From positions 62,001 through 126,000 of the forward strand of contig CALXAT010000002.1 of assembly GCA_944386365.1 (NCBI GenBank): a DNA stretch of 64,000 bases. Reading direction: 5' to 3'. The DNA comes from an uncultured Clostridia bacterium. Its GTDB lineage: Bacteria > Bacillota > Clostridia > TANB77 > CAG-508. The notes under the pieces were generated by a model. That model had not been told where the DNA came from. It worked only from the letters and a program-made list of their open reading frames with translations, and made no database searches. Position 1 is the first letter of the stretch, and each line of letters opens with the position of its first letter. The translations under genes and the position numbers were made by a program. This document shows, one piece after another, positions 56,572 to 64,000 of this stretch.

Positions 56572-56832
56572 TTATTCTCCTTTCTTAATCCAATCTGGTT
56601 TAGGAAATCTGTCTGTATATGTTATCTCTTCTCTTTCCTGTTCTTCTATATCATAATCATCATCCCAATATTCTTTTAAATCTGTTTCTTTCGGTAAATA
56701 ACATATTATTATTGCATAGTCTTCTCCCTCTCCAGAACACCACCAAGGCATTTGAATATCTTTCATGTCTTTTAGTGGTCTATAATCATCTATTGCTTTT
56801 GTTTTAAATCTATATCTAATATATTTACTCAT
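56572..56832 (-). CDS. Acidic phage protein, unknown function
   Basis: 86 residues with MPWWCSGEGEDYAIIICYLP; a type often seen in early regions of clostridial phages. Confidence 0.6.
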   Translation of the reverse strand: MSKYIRYRFKTKAIDDYRPLKDMKDIQMPWWCSGEGEDYAIIICYLPKETDLKEYWDDDYDIEEQEREEITYTDRFPKPDWIKKGE

Positions 56833-56834
56833 CT

Positions 56835-57311
56835 TTATTCTCCTTCCTCTAACAATTCTGGGTTGTCATATATGTTGCCAATAACTTCAATAGTATCTAA
56901 ATTTATACTATATAATAAATATGCTTCATCTTTTGTTGTTCTTTCGTTTTCAAAAACTTCTATATAAAAAGCTCCTTCTTCAAAAACTACTTTACCTTTT
57001 GCTACAAAAGTATCAAAATTTCCGACAAACATATCATAAGAAAATTCAATTATATCTCCTTCATATATTTCTTTTTCGTTTTCATCTTTTAGTCCTGTGT
57101 ATTGTCCTATTGTTTCTTTGTCTACATCTGTTCTTACCATTTTATATGGCAAATTCCAGTCTGGCATATATCTTGGGTCTTGGTATACTATCCAATACTT
57201 ATCTTCTAAAGTTTTTTCAAAACATTGTGGTGGTGCTGGTTCTTTAAATAAACCTCCATAAACCCATCTACCTGTATCTATCTCTTTTCCTCTAAATCGA
57301 TATTCTCGCAT
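56835..57311 (-). CDS. YopX family protein
   Basis: 158 residues; REYRFRGKEIDTGRWVYGGL, then IGQYTGLKDENEKEIYEGDI and NIYDNPELL, the defining YopX pattern. Common in Gram-positive phages; function unknown. Confidence 0.92.
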   Translation of the reverse strand: MREYRFRGKEIDTGRWVYGGLFKEPAPPQCFEKTLEDKYWIVYQDPRYMPDWNLPYKMVRTDVDKETIGQYTGLKDENEKEIYEGDIIEFSYDMFVGNFDTFVAKGKVVFEEGAFYIEVFENERTTKDEAYLLYSINLDTIEVIGNIYDNPELLEEGE

Positions 57312-57484
57312 CTTTCTTCCTCCTTGATTTCTATATAATCAATTCTTTTTATTTCTTCTAAAGTGGTACAATATATGTAACCTATTTCGTGATATATATC
57401 ATTTGTCTTTATTGTTTTTTCTATAACTTCATAATCATTTTTCATAAAGTTATATTTTCTTATGAAAAGTTTATATGTTCTCAT
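57278..57484 (-). CDS. Small phage protein, unknown function
   Basis: 68 residues; overlaps the YopX start by 34 bases. Confidence 0.5.
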   Translation of the reverse strand: MRTYKLFIRKYNFMKNDYEVIEKTIKTNDIYHEIGYIYCTTLEEIKRIDYIEIKEEERCENIDLEEKR

Positions 57485-57828
57485 CTTTCTTTCTCTACTT
57501 TCTCGACTAATCCTGCTTGGATTAAGTCGTATAATATATCAAAATCTGTACAATAATAGTTATAATTATCAATTATCCATATTTTACTTTCATTAACTAG
57601 TGGAACTCCTCTATAATCTTTTTTAAACCTTTTTCTTATTTTTATTTTTTTATTTTTAACTCCTACATTCCTTTTTATGATAGAAATACCTAAAAATTTG
57701 GGTATTGAAGTTTCTTTATTATTTACAAAAAAGTATTCAACAAGCTGTCCATTTTCTTCGCTATATTTCGGTTTAAATCCAAACTTTTCTAATTCTTTTA
57801 AATTTACACTATCTTTTATTTTTAACAT
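57481..57828 (-). CDS. Phage protein, unknown function
   Basis: 115 residues; basic middle (KNKKIKIRKRFKKDYRG). Overlaps both neighbours by a few bases. Confidence 0.55.
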   Translation of the reverse strand: MLKIKDSVNLKELEKFGFKPKYSEENGQLVEYFFVNNKETSIPKFLGISIIKRNVGVKNKKIKIRKRFKKDYRGVPLVNESKIWIIDNYNYYCTDFDILYDLIQAGLVEKVEKER

Positions 57829-57968
57829 TCTTCACTTTTCCTTTCAAAATATTGTTTTATACAATTAATGCAAGTTATATCTTGAGCCGTTTCTTGTGTG
57901 CATTCTATATAAGCACTATTACAGATATCTTCTTCTACATCTACGTTTTGAAATATATATTCTGCCAT
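57822..57968 (-). CDS. Small four-Cys phage protein
   Basis: 48 residues starting MAEYIFQNVDVEEDICNSAY; later CINCIKQ. It overlaps the end of the 185-residue gene by 50 bases and the start of the next by 7. Confidence 0.5.
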   Translation of the reverse strand: MAEYIFQNVDVEEDICNSAYIECTQETAQDITCINCIKQYFERKSEEC

Positions 57969-58476
57969 TAAATATCTTCTCATCTTTTTCTTTTAGCATA
58001 TTTAGGACTGTTTCTATTGCCTTACAAAAATCAATATGCGTTCCCCCAATTTTTCCTTGTCTTTTATCTTCTTTAATCTCTTTGTACATATTATAAAAGT
58101 TATCATCTTCAATATATTTTTTTAATTTTTCGATAGATTTATCTTCTTCTAAATATTCTGTTTCTTCCATCTTTTTGTTTTTGTAAACGCTATTTTTAAC
58201 ATAATCTTCTATAATATTTAAGCATCTATTTGCCCAGCTTCTTTGATGTAATTCATAACTATCTCTTAATTCTTCTATTCTTTCTATTGCTTCTTCTTGT
58301 TCCTTTGTCATTGTTTGTCCTCCCATCCTTGTTAAATAACTTAATAGTTCTAATAATCTTTTAGAATCTACTTCTATCTTTTCATTATTATATAAATCAT
58401 TAATTAACTGATTTATAAATAATTGTAACCTCATTTCTTTTTCACTTGGAACTAAATTTTGCAATTCGTTTAACAT
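57919..58476 (-). CDS. Phage protein, unknown function
   Basis: 185 residues, helical and charged; ends in an Arg-rich tail that lies in the overlap with the next gene. Confidence 0.6.
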   Translation of the reverse strand: MLNELQNLVPSEKEMRLQLFINQLINDLYNNEKIEVDSKRLLELLSYLTRMGGQTMTKEQEEAIERIEELRDSYELHQRSWANRCLNIIEDYVKNSVYKNKKMEETEYLEEDKSIEKLKKYIEDDNFYNMYKEIKEDKRQGKIGGTHIDFCKAIETVLNMLKEKDEKIFNGRIYISKRRCRRRYL

Positions 58477-58478
58477 CT

Positions 58479-58694
58479 TTACACCTCCTGTTGCAGTACA
58501 TAAACTGTTTCCTTTAAACTATCTATCTCCACCTGATATTCTCGAATCTGCTTTTCTTTGTTTTGCAATTCCATATAATTTATTGCTACACCTATATACA
58601 ACCCTAACAGAAATATGATTAAAATTATTATTGCTGTTTTTATTTTCTTTTCTGTTTCGTATATGTTTTTATTAAAATGTTTTGTCTTTTTCAT
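58479..58694 (-). CDS. Small membrane protein with coiled coil
   Basis: 71 residues; membrane helix AIIILIIFLLGLYIGVAI then a Leu/Glu coiled coil. Overlaps the upstream gene by 23 bases. Confidence 0.6.
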   Translation of the reverse strand: MKKTKHFNKNIYETEKKIKTAIIILIIFLLGLYIGVAINYMELQNKEKQIREYQVEIDSLKETVYVLQQEV

Positions 58695-58947
58695 TTGTTA
58701 CCTCCTTTTTTAACGCTTCTATAAATTTCTTTTTATCCTCTTCTATGGATTTTTTTAGATTCATTCCAAATTGACAAATAGAATATCTAATATAATCAAT
58801 ATCTTCTTCCAATGTATTTGCTAATGTTTCTAATAATTCTGGTTCTATTTTATCAATCTGTCCTGCTTGTAAAAATGTTACTTGATCACATTTTCTTCTG
58901 TCACATGTTAAGAATTTTGCACAATTATTACATTTATTCATTTTCAA
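58672..58947 (-). CDS. Small Cys-rich phage protein
   Basis: 91 residues; CNNCAKFLTCDRRKCDQ is a probable zinc site, followed by helices. Confidence 0.6.
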   Translation of the reverse strand: MKMNKCNNCAKFLTCDRRKCDQVTFLQAGQIDKIEPELLETLANTLEEDIDYIRYSICQFGMNLKKSIEEDKKKFIEALKKEVTNEKDKTF

Positions 58948-58948
58948 A

Positions 58949-59224
58949 TCACTCTTTCTTTTTGTATACTGCTACCCTTTTCTTTGTTAAACTATCTTCT
59001 TTTACACCACATTCAACTAACTTTCCATATTCTTTGACTAATTCTGTTAGTCTTGGTCTTACATGATTCATGTCAAAATATTTTGAATATCCTCTTCTAT
59101 TCATTTCTTTTTCTATCTCTCTAGCTGTCATTTTTCTTTCTCCAATTATTTCTAATATTTGCATGTATTTAGTTCTTTTTTGTGGTTTTATATCTTCAAA
59201 ACTTAATTGTCTTGTTTCTATCAT
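58949..59224 (-). CDS. Winged-helix DNA-binding phage protein
   Basis: 91 residues from ATG 59224 (AGGAAG upstream). MTAREIEKEMNRRGYSKYF and HVRPRLTELVKEYGKLVECG resemble a winged helix with wing; common in early phage operons. Confidence 0.65.
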   Translation of the reverse strand: MIETRQLSFEDIKPQKRTKYMQILEIIGERKMTAREIEKEMNRRGYSKYFDMNHVRPRLTELVKEYGKLVECGVKEDSLTKKRVAVYKKKE

Positions 59225-59238
59225 CTTCAACACTTCCT

Positions 59239-59358
59239 TTAATGTGGTTTTATATCTTGTGTATATATTGCTTGTCCTTTTATAATCATTAATAGTAATT
59301 TACATCTTTCTAAATTATTCGCTTTTTTAATATCCTCTTCATTGATTACTTTTTTCAT
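59239..59358 (-). CDS. Small phage protein, unknown function
   Basis: 39 residues starting MKKVINEEDIKKANNLERCK; GTGAGGTGAAAAAT upstream. Confidence 0.5.
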   Translation of the reverse strand: MKKVINEEDIKKANNLERCKLLLMIIKGQAIYTQDIKPH

Positions 59359-59363
59359 ATTTT

Positions 59364-60584
59364 TCACCTCACTAAATTTACAAATGTGCTTAATTGCTTA
59401 TTAAATTTAACTTTTACTTTTCCAACATCTCCTGCTCTTTGTTTTGCTAGTTTTAATGTTGTAAAATTGCTTTCTTCATCTTCTTTATAAATAAAAATAA
59501 TATTGTCTGCATCTTGCTCTAAGCTTCCACTTTCTCTTAAATCTGCTAATGTTGGTTCTCCTGTATTTGCATTTCTATTTAGCTGACAAAGTGCAATTAT
59601 TGGAATATTTATTTCTAAACTTAATAGTTTTAATCTTCTACTTATTTCTGCTACTTCTTGTTCTCTTAAATTAAACTTTCCTTGGCTTTTTAATAGTTGG
59701 ATATAATCTATTATCAATAAGTCTAATTTGTCTTTATTTTTTAATCTCTTAGCCATAACTTCTATATCTTGAATTGTTCTAACTCTTGTATTTATTGTTA
59801 AATTTAATTCAGATAATTGTACGCTTGCTCTTGCTATCTTTTCCCAATCTCCTTCTTCTAATGTTCCTAGTCGCATTTTGTAACTATTAACTATACTCTG
59901 TTTTGCTATCATTTTTTGAATTAACTGAGTTTGGGACATTTCTAAACTTACAAATACAACATTTTTTTCTTTTGCTATATTTTGTGCTATCTGTAATGTT
60001 AATGTCGTCTTTCCCATTCCTGGTCTTGCACCTATAATTGTTAATTCTTGATTGTGTAATCCGCATGTTAATTTATCTAAGTCAAAAATTCCTGTGTATA
60101 AACTATAATCATTTCTATTGTTATAATTCTTTTCTATCTCATTTGTTGTTTCTGCTATTTGTTCTACAAATGTCTTTTCTTTTGTATTTATTTTTTCAAT
60201 ATTGTTTAATTTATCTATACAATCTTGAATATATATATCTATGTTTTCCTCTTCTGAGATATCTGTTAAAATGTTCTGCGCTAATTCAAATACTTTTCTT
60301 TTTTTGGATAGTCCCTTTAACCTGTTGTAACAACTTTCTGCTGTTATTCCAAAAACATTATTTCCTAAATTTGTTATGTACTCTAAAATTTGCTTTTGAT
60401 TTCCTTTTATTTTGTTTTGTACAGATAAGATTGATATATCTTGTTTTTCTAACTTTAGTTCTTCTATTGCTTTCGCTATCAACTTATTTCTTGTGTTTAT
60501 AAAGTCTGATTCTTCTACATCTAGTTCTTCATTTTTAAAAATTATGTAATAAAGTATTGCTTTTTCAATCTCTTCATCATACAT
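59364..60584 (-). CDS. Replicative DNA helicase, DnaB-like
   Basis: 406 residues. N-terminal DnaB domain, then RecA-like core with Walker A GARPGMGKTT, Walker B DLLIIDYIQLL, and SRRLKLLSLEINIPIIALCQLNR. Unwinds phage DNA; overlaps the initiator gene by 8 bases. Confidence 0.93.
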   Translation of the reverse strand: MYDEEIEKAILYYIIFKNEELDVEESDFINTRNKLIAKAIEELKLEKQDISILSVQNKIKGNQKQILEYITNLGNNVFGITAESCYNRLKGLSKKRKVFELAQNILTDISEEENIDIYIQDCIDKLNNIEKINTKEKTFVEQIAETTNEIEKNYNNRNDYSLYTGIFDLDKLTCGLHNQELTIIGARPGMGKTTLTLQIAQNIAKEKNVVFVSLEMSQTQLIQKMIAKQSIVNSYKMRLGTLEEGDWEKIARASVQLSELNLTINTRVRTIQDIEVMAKRLKNKDKLDLLIIDYIQLLKSQGKFNLREQEVAEISRRLKLLSLEINIPIIALCQLNRNANTGEPTLADLRESGSLEQDADNIIFIYKEDEESNFTTLKLAKQRAGDVGKVKVKFNKQLSTFVNLVR

Positions 60585-61329
60585 CTTTTTCTCCTCTCAG
60601 TTTTCTAAAGTATTCTTCTTCTGTCATTTCGCATTCTTTATATTCTATTTCCTCTTCTTTTTTTTGTTCTTTCTTATTGCTCTGATTTTTATTCGATTTA
60701 AATTCTTCTTGACTGATTCTAAATTGTTTAGCTGTTTTTATATTGTTATCCACACAGTTAACTAAGATTGTGGATATATATTTCCAATTTCTTTTATTTC
60801 TCGAAACTGCTTCTTTCATTACTTCGATTATTAAATCCTCTTCTAAGTTATCTACTTTTAAAAATTTATCAATGTCTTCTAAAACAAATGGTGTAATTAA
60901 TGTGATATTGTTTTCGTAAAATTCTATAATTTTTTTAAATGCTTCTTCTTTTTCTTTTTTATTATTAATACTTGTATTATTCTCTTTTAAGTTTTGTGAA
61001 TACCCCCTTATACATTTGTGACTACCTGTATTCACATTTGTGACCACATCTTTTAGTTTTATTGTTCTTTTTTCTATTTCTTTTGTGTTTTCTCTTTTTA
61101 TATATTCAACTGATATATAACCGTATTTTTCTAAATCTTTTATCCATTTACTTATTGCAGATGGTACAACATCATACAACCCTGCAAAATATGAATTACT
61201 TGCCCAACATTCTCCATCTTTACTAGACAAAGACGTGATTTCTCCATAAAGTAATTTTTCATTTGCTCTAAGCCTTTTATCATATCTTACATTTGCAGGT
61301 ATAATTGCATAATAATTTGGATTTTCCAT
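60577..61329 (-). CDS. Replication initiator with N-terminal helix-turn-helix
   Basis: 250 residues. ANVRYDKRLRANEKLLYGEI and SNSYFAGLYDVVPSAISKWI form the winged helix common to phage replication initiators; the C-terminal part is DnaD-like or helicase-loading. Directly before the helicase gene. Confidence 0.8.
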   Translation of the reverse strand: MENPNYYAIIPANVRYDKRLRANEKLLYGEITSLSSKDGECWASNSYFAGLYDVVPSAISKWIKDLEKYGYISVEYIKRENTKEIEKRTIKLKDVVTNVNTGSHKCIRGYSQNLKENNTSINNKKEKEEAFKKIIEFYENNITLITPFVLEDIDKFLKVDNLEEDLIIEVMKEAVSRNKRNWKYISTILVNCVDNNIKTAKQFRISQEEFKSNKNQSNKKEQKKEEEIEYKECEMTEEEYFRKLRGEKDV

Positions 61330-61354
61330 TGTTTTTCTCCTTTTTTATAAGTTT

Positions 61355-61762
61355 TTATAAGTAATTCTTTCCATATCTTTTTTGGAACTCTTCTTTTGTT
61401 TTTTTATAATATTTCATCCATGCTTCTTGTCCTTTTTTCTTTAAATATCTATTGAGTTTGTCTCCATTTTTTCCATGCACACCGTTAGTTCCTCGATGAT
61501 CCTCTTCTGTTAAAAATATTATTAAACCATCTTTTATACTTTTCATTCTGTAAGCTTTCGAGTAGAAAACCTCATGCCTTTCACTATATTTTTTAGTCCT
61601 AACTATACTGTACTTTGTACTTTTCGGCATAATACAAAAATCGGACTCTAATTCTTTTTTCTGTTTCTTAATTTCTTTAAGAATTTCTTTTTTACTATCT
61701 TTTTCTATAACCTTATTTTTCGGACATGGATTAAAACTTTTTGACAAATCTTTAACTACCAT
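61355..61762 (-). CDS. HNH-like nuclease / recombination protein
   Basis: 135 residues. RHEVFYSKAYRMKSIKDGL, then LTEEDHRGTNGVHGKNG and LKKKGQEAWMKYY match phage HNH-type proteins whose pattern is HEVF...H-x5-VH...GQ. The usual CxxC pair is missing (CIMPK remains), so activity is uncertain. Confidence 0.6.
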   Translation of the reverse strand: MVVKDLSKSFNPCPKNKVIEKDSKKEILKEIKKQKKELESDFCIMPKSTKYSIVRTKKYSERHEVFYSKAYRMKSIKDGLIIFLTEEDHRGTNGVHGKNGDKLNRYLKKKGQEAWMKYYKKTKEEFQKRYGKNYL

Positions 61763-61834
61763 CTCGCACCTCTTGATTTCTAAATATTTTTTTGTTATAA
61801 TAATAGAAATCGTATATTTATGTATATGTTTGAG

Positions 61835-62032
61835 TTATCTTTTTTGATTGGCGTTAGGAAAGATAACTTTTTTTATTTTTTCTAAAGTAACATAGTAATT
61901 TTCTTTTGTTACATCAGAACTTTTTAAAATGTTTTCTATTTTACTTAATTTAGTAAAATGTGTTACTGCTCTTGTTTCTGCTTCTTCTAATTGTTTTTTT
62001 AAATCTTTTTTAGTTTCAATTCCTAAAAACAT
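61835..62032 (-). CDS. Small helical phage protein
   Basis: 65 residues; AAAGGAGG before the ATG; KKDLKKQLEEAETRAVTHF coiled coil. A short gene-poor gap follows. Confidence 0.55.
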   Translation of the reverse strand: MFLGIETKKDLKKQLEEAETRAVTHFTKLSKIENILKSSDVTKENYYVTLEKIKKVIFPNANQKR

Positions 62033-62047
62033 CTTTTTACCTCCTTT

Positions 62048-62158
62048 CTAATAAATTGTATTTTGGCAAAATGCCCAGATAAAAAACATTACTGCTGTTA
62101 CATATCCTGCTGTATATACTACTGCTCGTCCTATTAGTTCGTAAATTTTACTTTTCAT
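62048..62158 (-). CDS. Small membrane protein
   Basis: About 36 residues starting MKSKIYELIGRAVVYTAGY, one membrane helix. GGAGGAAT before the ATG, overlapping the previous gene's end. The end coordinate is approximate. Confidence 0.45.
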   Translation of the reverse strand: MKSKIYELIGRAVVYTAGYVTAVMFFIWAFCQNTIY

Positions 62159-62519
62159 TTGTATTCCTCCTTTTTTTCATTATTTCTAATATTTCTTTCA
62201 TCATTTCCGTTGCCTCTTCTTCGTCTGTTTCCTCTAAATAATTAAGCCCTTTTCTCTTTAAAGCTATCCTTATTAATGTTCCTATTGCTTGCTGAATATG
62301 ATAACTTTCAAGCCTATTTTGTTTAAATGTAATTGGTTTACCGTCATATCTCGTAGTTTCATGTATGTCTACCCAATTAAAACTATTAAGCTCTAATGAA
62401 AATTTGTCTTTTACTTTTTTCCATACATTTGCTTTTCTGTTTCTTTTCATATCTTCTTTTAATGCAAAAACTTCACTTTCTAATTGTGCTATTCTTTCTT
62501 CATTTGTCATTTTTTTCAC
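62148..62519 (-). CDS. Phage protein, unknown function
   Basis: 123 residues; N-terminal coiled coil (ERIAQLESEVFALKEDMKRN), helical end. Overlaps the upstream gene by 20 bases. Confidence 0.6.
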   Translation of the reverse strand: MKKMTNEERIAQLESEVFALKEDMKRNRKANVWKKVKDKFSLELNSFNWVDIHETTRYDGKPITFKQNRLESYHIQQAIGTLIRIALKRKGLNYLEETDEEEATEMMKEILEIMKKRRNTNEK

Positions 62520-62787
62520 TCCTTTTATTTAATTTTTGTAATTCTAATAAAATTAAATATTCTATACTTTGTTTTGGGTTATTTTTTACTATAATTCCCA
62601 TATCGTATAACCTTACTGCTGTTTTATCTGCTGTCATTTTTCCACTTTCAATTCTTGGAAAATTTTTTTCTTTAAATCTTTCTCTTGCCCAGTTATCAGA
62701 ATGTCCTCTTATTTTTGCATAAATCTCTGGTGTTATAGTATCGGGCGCTTCGTCCCAATTCATTGTTATTTCTTTTTTTACATTCAT
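62500..62787 (-). CDS. Excisionase-like helix-turn-helix protein
   Basis: 95 residues; TPEIYAKIRGHSDNWARERF forms a MerR/excisionase-type helix-turn-helix. A longer start is used here; MNWDEAPD nine codons later is also possible. Confidence 0.55.
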   Translation of the reverse strand: MNVKKEITMNWDEAPDTITPEIYAKIRGHSDNWARERFKEKNFPRIESGKMTADKTAVRLYDMGIIVKNNPKQSIEYLILLELQKLNKRSEKNDK

Positions 62788-62824
62788 TCTTTAATCACTT
62801 CCTTCCTATTTGTACCGTGTCGCA

Positions 62825-63073
62825 TTATTTTATTTTTCTTGAATTTAATTCAAGTTCTTTTGTAAAAAAATACTCTCCTATCTCATTCACAGGTATATCT
62901 AGAACATCTTTATCTGTTGCTCTAGATATTTCACTTGCCGTAAAATCACTCTTGTTATTAAACTTAGAACTTAAAGAAACCTGTGATATTCCTAGCTTTT
63001 CAGCAAAGGTTGATTCATTCTTTAATTTTTCTTTTATTCTTCCTCTTACCTTGTCATAATTGAAAAAAATCAT
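62825..63073 (-). CDS. Cro-like repressor
   Basis: 82 residues; TFAEKLGISQVSLSSKFN is the helix-turn-helix. Divergent from the CI-like repressor. The codons for LELNS near its end contain an exact copy of the operator palindrome. Confidence 0.85.
   Translation of the reverse strand: MIFFNYDKVRGRIKEKLKNESTFAEKLGISQVSLSSKFNNKSDFTASEISRATDKDVLDIPVNEIGEYFFTKELELNSRKIK
62838..62854. promoter_or_regulatory. Operator palindrome inside the cro coding end
   Basis: CTTGAATTTAATTCAAG, identical to the copy at 63092-63108. Confidence 0.7.
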
Positions 63074-63091
63074 TTTTTCACCTTCTTTCTT

Positions 63092-63224
63092 CTTGAATTT
63101 AATTCAAGTTTTCTTTATCTTATATTAAATACAATTCTTTGTCAATACTTTTTTTGAATTTTTTTCAAGTTTTTTTAATTTATTTTTAAAAATACTTGAT
63201 TTTTATTAAAGTTTTCTTTATAAT
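63092..63224. promoter_or_regulatory. Lysogeny switch: divergent promoters and three operators
   Basis: Early promoter (minus): TTGACA (63145-63140), 17 bases, TAAGAT (63122-63117). Repressor promoter (plus): TTGATT (63196-63201), 17 bases, TATAAT (63219-63224). Operators with 17-base dyads: CTTGAATTTAATTCAAG at 63092, TTTGAATTTTTTTCAAG at 63153 and a weaker CTTGATTTTTATTAAAG at 63195, the last overlapping the repressor promoter. Confidence 0.85.
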
Positions 63225-63243
63225 ATAGGCATGGAGGAATAAT

Positions 63244-63888
63244 ATGAAACCGATTGATACTTTTCAAAAAAGATTAGAAAAAGCATTAAAATTTAGAAAT
63301 ATAAAACCTGTAGAATTACATGAAAAAACAGGAATAAGTGAAAGTTTATTAAGTAAATATCTTTCAGGTAATGCTATTGCTAGACAAAGAAAAATAACAT
63401 TAATATCCGATGCTTTAAAGATTAATCCCGTTTGGCTTATGGGTTATGATGTTCCAATGGAAGAAGTAAAAACTGATAAATTAGGAAATCCTATTTCAGA
63501 AATTCCTCTTTTGGGTACAGTAAAAGCAGGGTATGATTATATGGCACAAGAAAACTGGGAAGGCATGATAGAAGTCGATAAAGATGTAATCAAGGATGGT
63601 GCCGATTATTTTGCTTTAAAAATAAAAGGAGATAGTATGTCCCCTGTGTTAATAGAAAATGATATAGTTGTTATAAAAAAACAAGAAGATTTTGAAAATG
63701 GAGACTTAGTTGTTGCTATTATAAATGGAGATGAAGCAACCATTAAAAAAGGTAGAAAAAATGATACTAGTATCGTTTTACAGCCATTTAATCCTAATTA
63801 CGAACCACTTATATTCACTAATGATGAAATGAAAACTATACCTGTTACAATAGTTGGAATAGTAAAACAATTAAAGAGGGATTTTTAA
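63244..63888 (+). CDS. CI-like repressor with S24 peptidase domain
   Basis: 214 residues. N-terminal helix-turn-helix (VELHEKTGISESLLSKYLSG), cleavage Ala-Gly in GTVKAGYDY, catalytic Ser in GDSMSP and Lys in GDEATIKKG. LexA-like self-cleavage in the SOS response is predicted, which would induce the prophage. Confidence 0.93.
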   Translation: MKPIDTFQKRLEKALKFRNIKPVELHEKTGISESLLSKYLSGNAIARQRKITLISDALKINPVWLMGYDVPMEEVKTDKLGNPISEIPLLGTVKAGYDYMAQENWEGMIEVDKDVIKDGADYFALKIKGDSMSPVLIENDIVVIKKQEDFENGDLVVAIINGDEATIKKGRKNDTSIVLQPFNPNYEPLIFTNDEMKTIPVTIVGIVKQLKRDF

Positions 63889-63889
63889 T

Positions 63890-64000
63890 ATGAAATTTTT
63901 AGAAAATTTATTAAAACAAAAAACTGACAATGTAGAATTAGCTTCACAATTATTTGAAACTCAAATGCTTGGCGGTGATATTGACAGAAAATATCAGTAT
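63890..64000 (+). CDS. Start of an unknown gene, cut by the window edge
   Basis: 37 residues visible (MKFLENLLKQKTDNVELASQ start), one base after the repressor gene; probably cotranscribed. No family is assignable. Confidence 0.55.
   Translation, partial: MKFLENLLKQKTDNVELASQLFETQMLGGDIDRKYQY

Noticed and set aside
1..64000. CRISPR array, IS element or integrase
   Set aside because: No regularly spaced repeats, transposase or integrase motifs were seen in the window.

Overview
The window is very AT-rich DNA from a low-GC Gram-positive bacterium, most like a gut Clostridia lineage (inferred from gene families: AddB, a Firmicute PTS with Ser46-type HPr, YitT, Spo0E-like, ArsR/CadA). About 1-27.3 kb is host chromosome and about 27.4-64 kb is a siphovirus-type prophage that runs off the right edge. 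No integrase or att site is visible, so both prophage boundaries are open.

Host part, mostly minus strand: pgeF (cut by the left edge), an MFS transporter, addB, a fructose PTS operon (fruK-fruA-ptsH-ptsI), ogg, an ECF-type sigma factor with membrane segments and its membrane partner, a peptide-resistance-type module (response regulator, ABC ATPase, permease, histidine kinase, anchored protein), a polytopic membrane protein, a YitT protein, a radical SAM protein and rnc. On the plus strand are an exported glucosaminidase and its partner. A cadmium/zinc-type efflux unit (ArsR, HMA protein, P-type ATPase) closes the host part.

Left prophage end, 27.4-29.4 kb: a probable type I toxin-antitoxin locus, a second small RNA, a Spo0E-like gene with possible Spo0A boxes nearby, and small genes. 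Late genes, all minus strand and read from about 53.2 kb down to 29.5 kb: a large structured RNA region with a tRNA, small genes, HNH nuclease, terminase, portal, protease, capsid, connectors, tail, fibres, holin and endolysin. Early genes, 63.1 down to 53.3 kb: Cro-like and DNA-binding proteins, replication initiator, DnaB-like helicase, many small proteins, an RNA ligase and a sigma-like late activator. A CI/LexA-like repressor is divergent at 63.2 kb.

The most striking observation: six genes (MFS transporter, tail fibre, Dit, portal, HNH nuclease and a small early gene) are each interrupted once. In every case the break is at an in-frame CGG codon, and skipping its C (+1) turns CGGN into a glycine codon GGN and restores a full-length, family-consistent protein. 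Reading by eye I found no in-frame CGG in any other gene of the window. This suggests that CGG is not decoded as arginine in this organism and instead triggers an efficient +1 frameshift (or quadruplet CGGN decoding as Gly), used by host and prophage alike.
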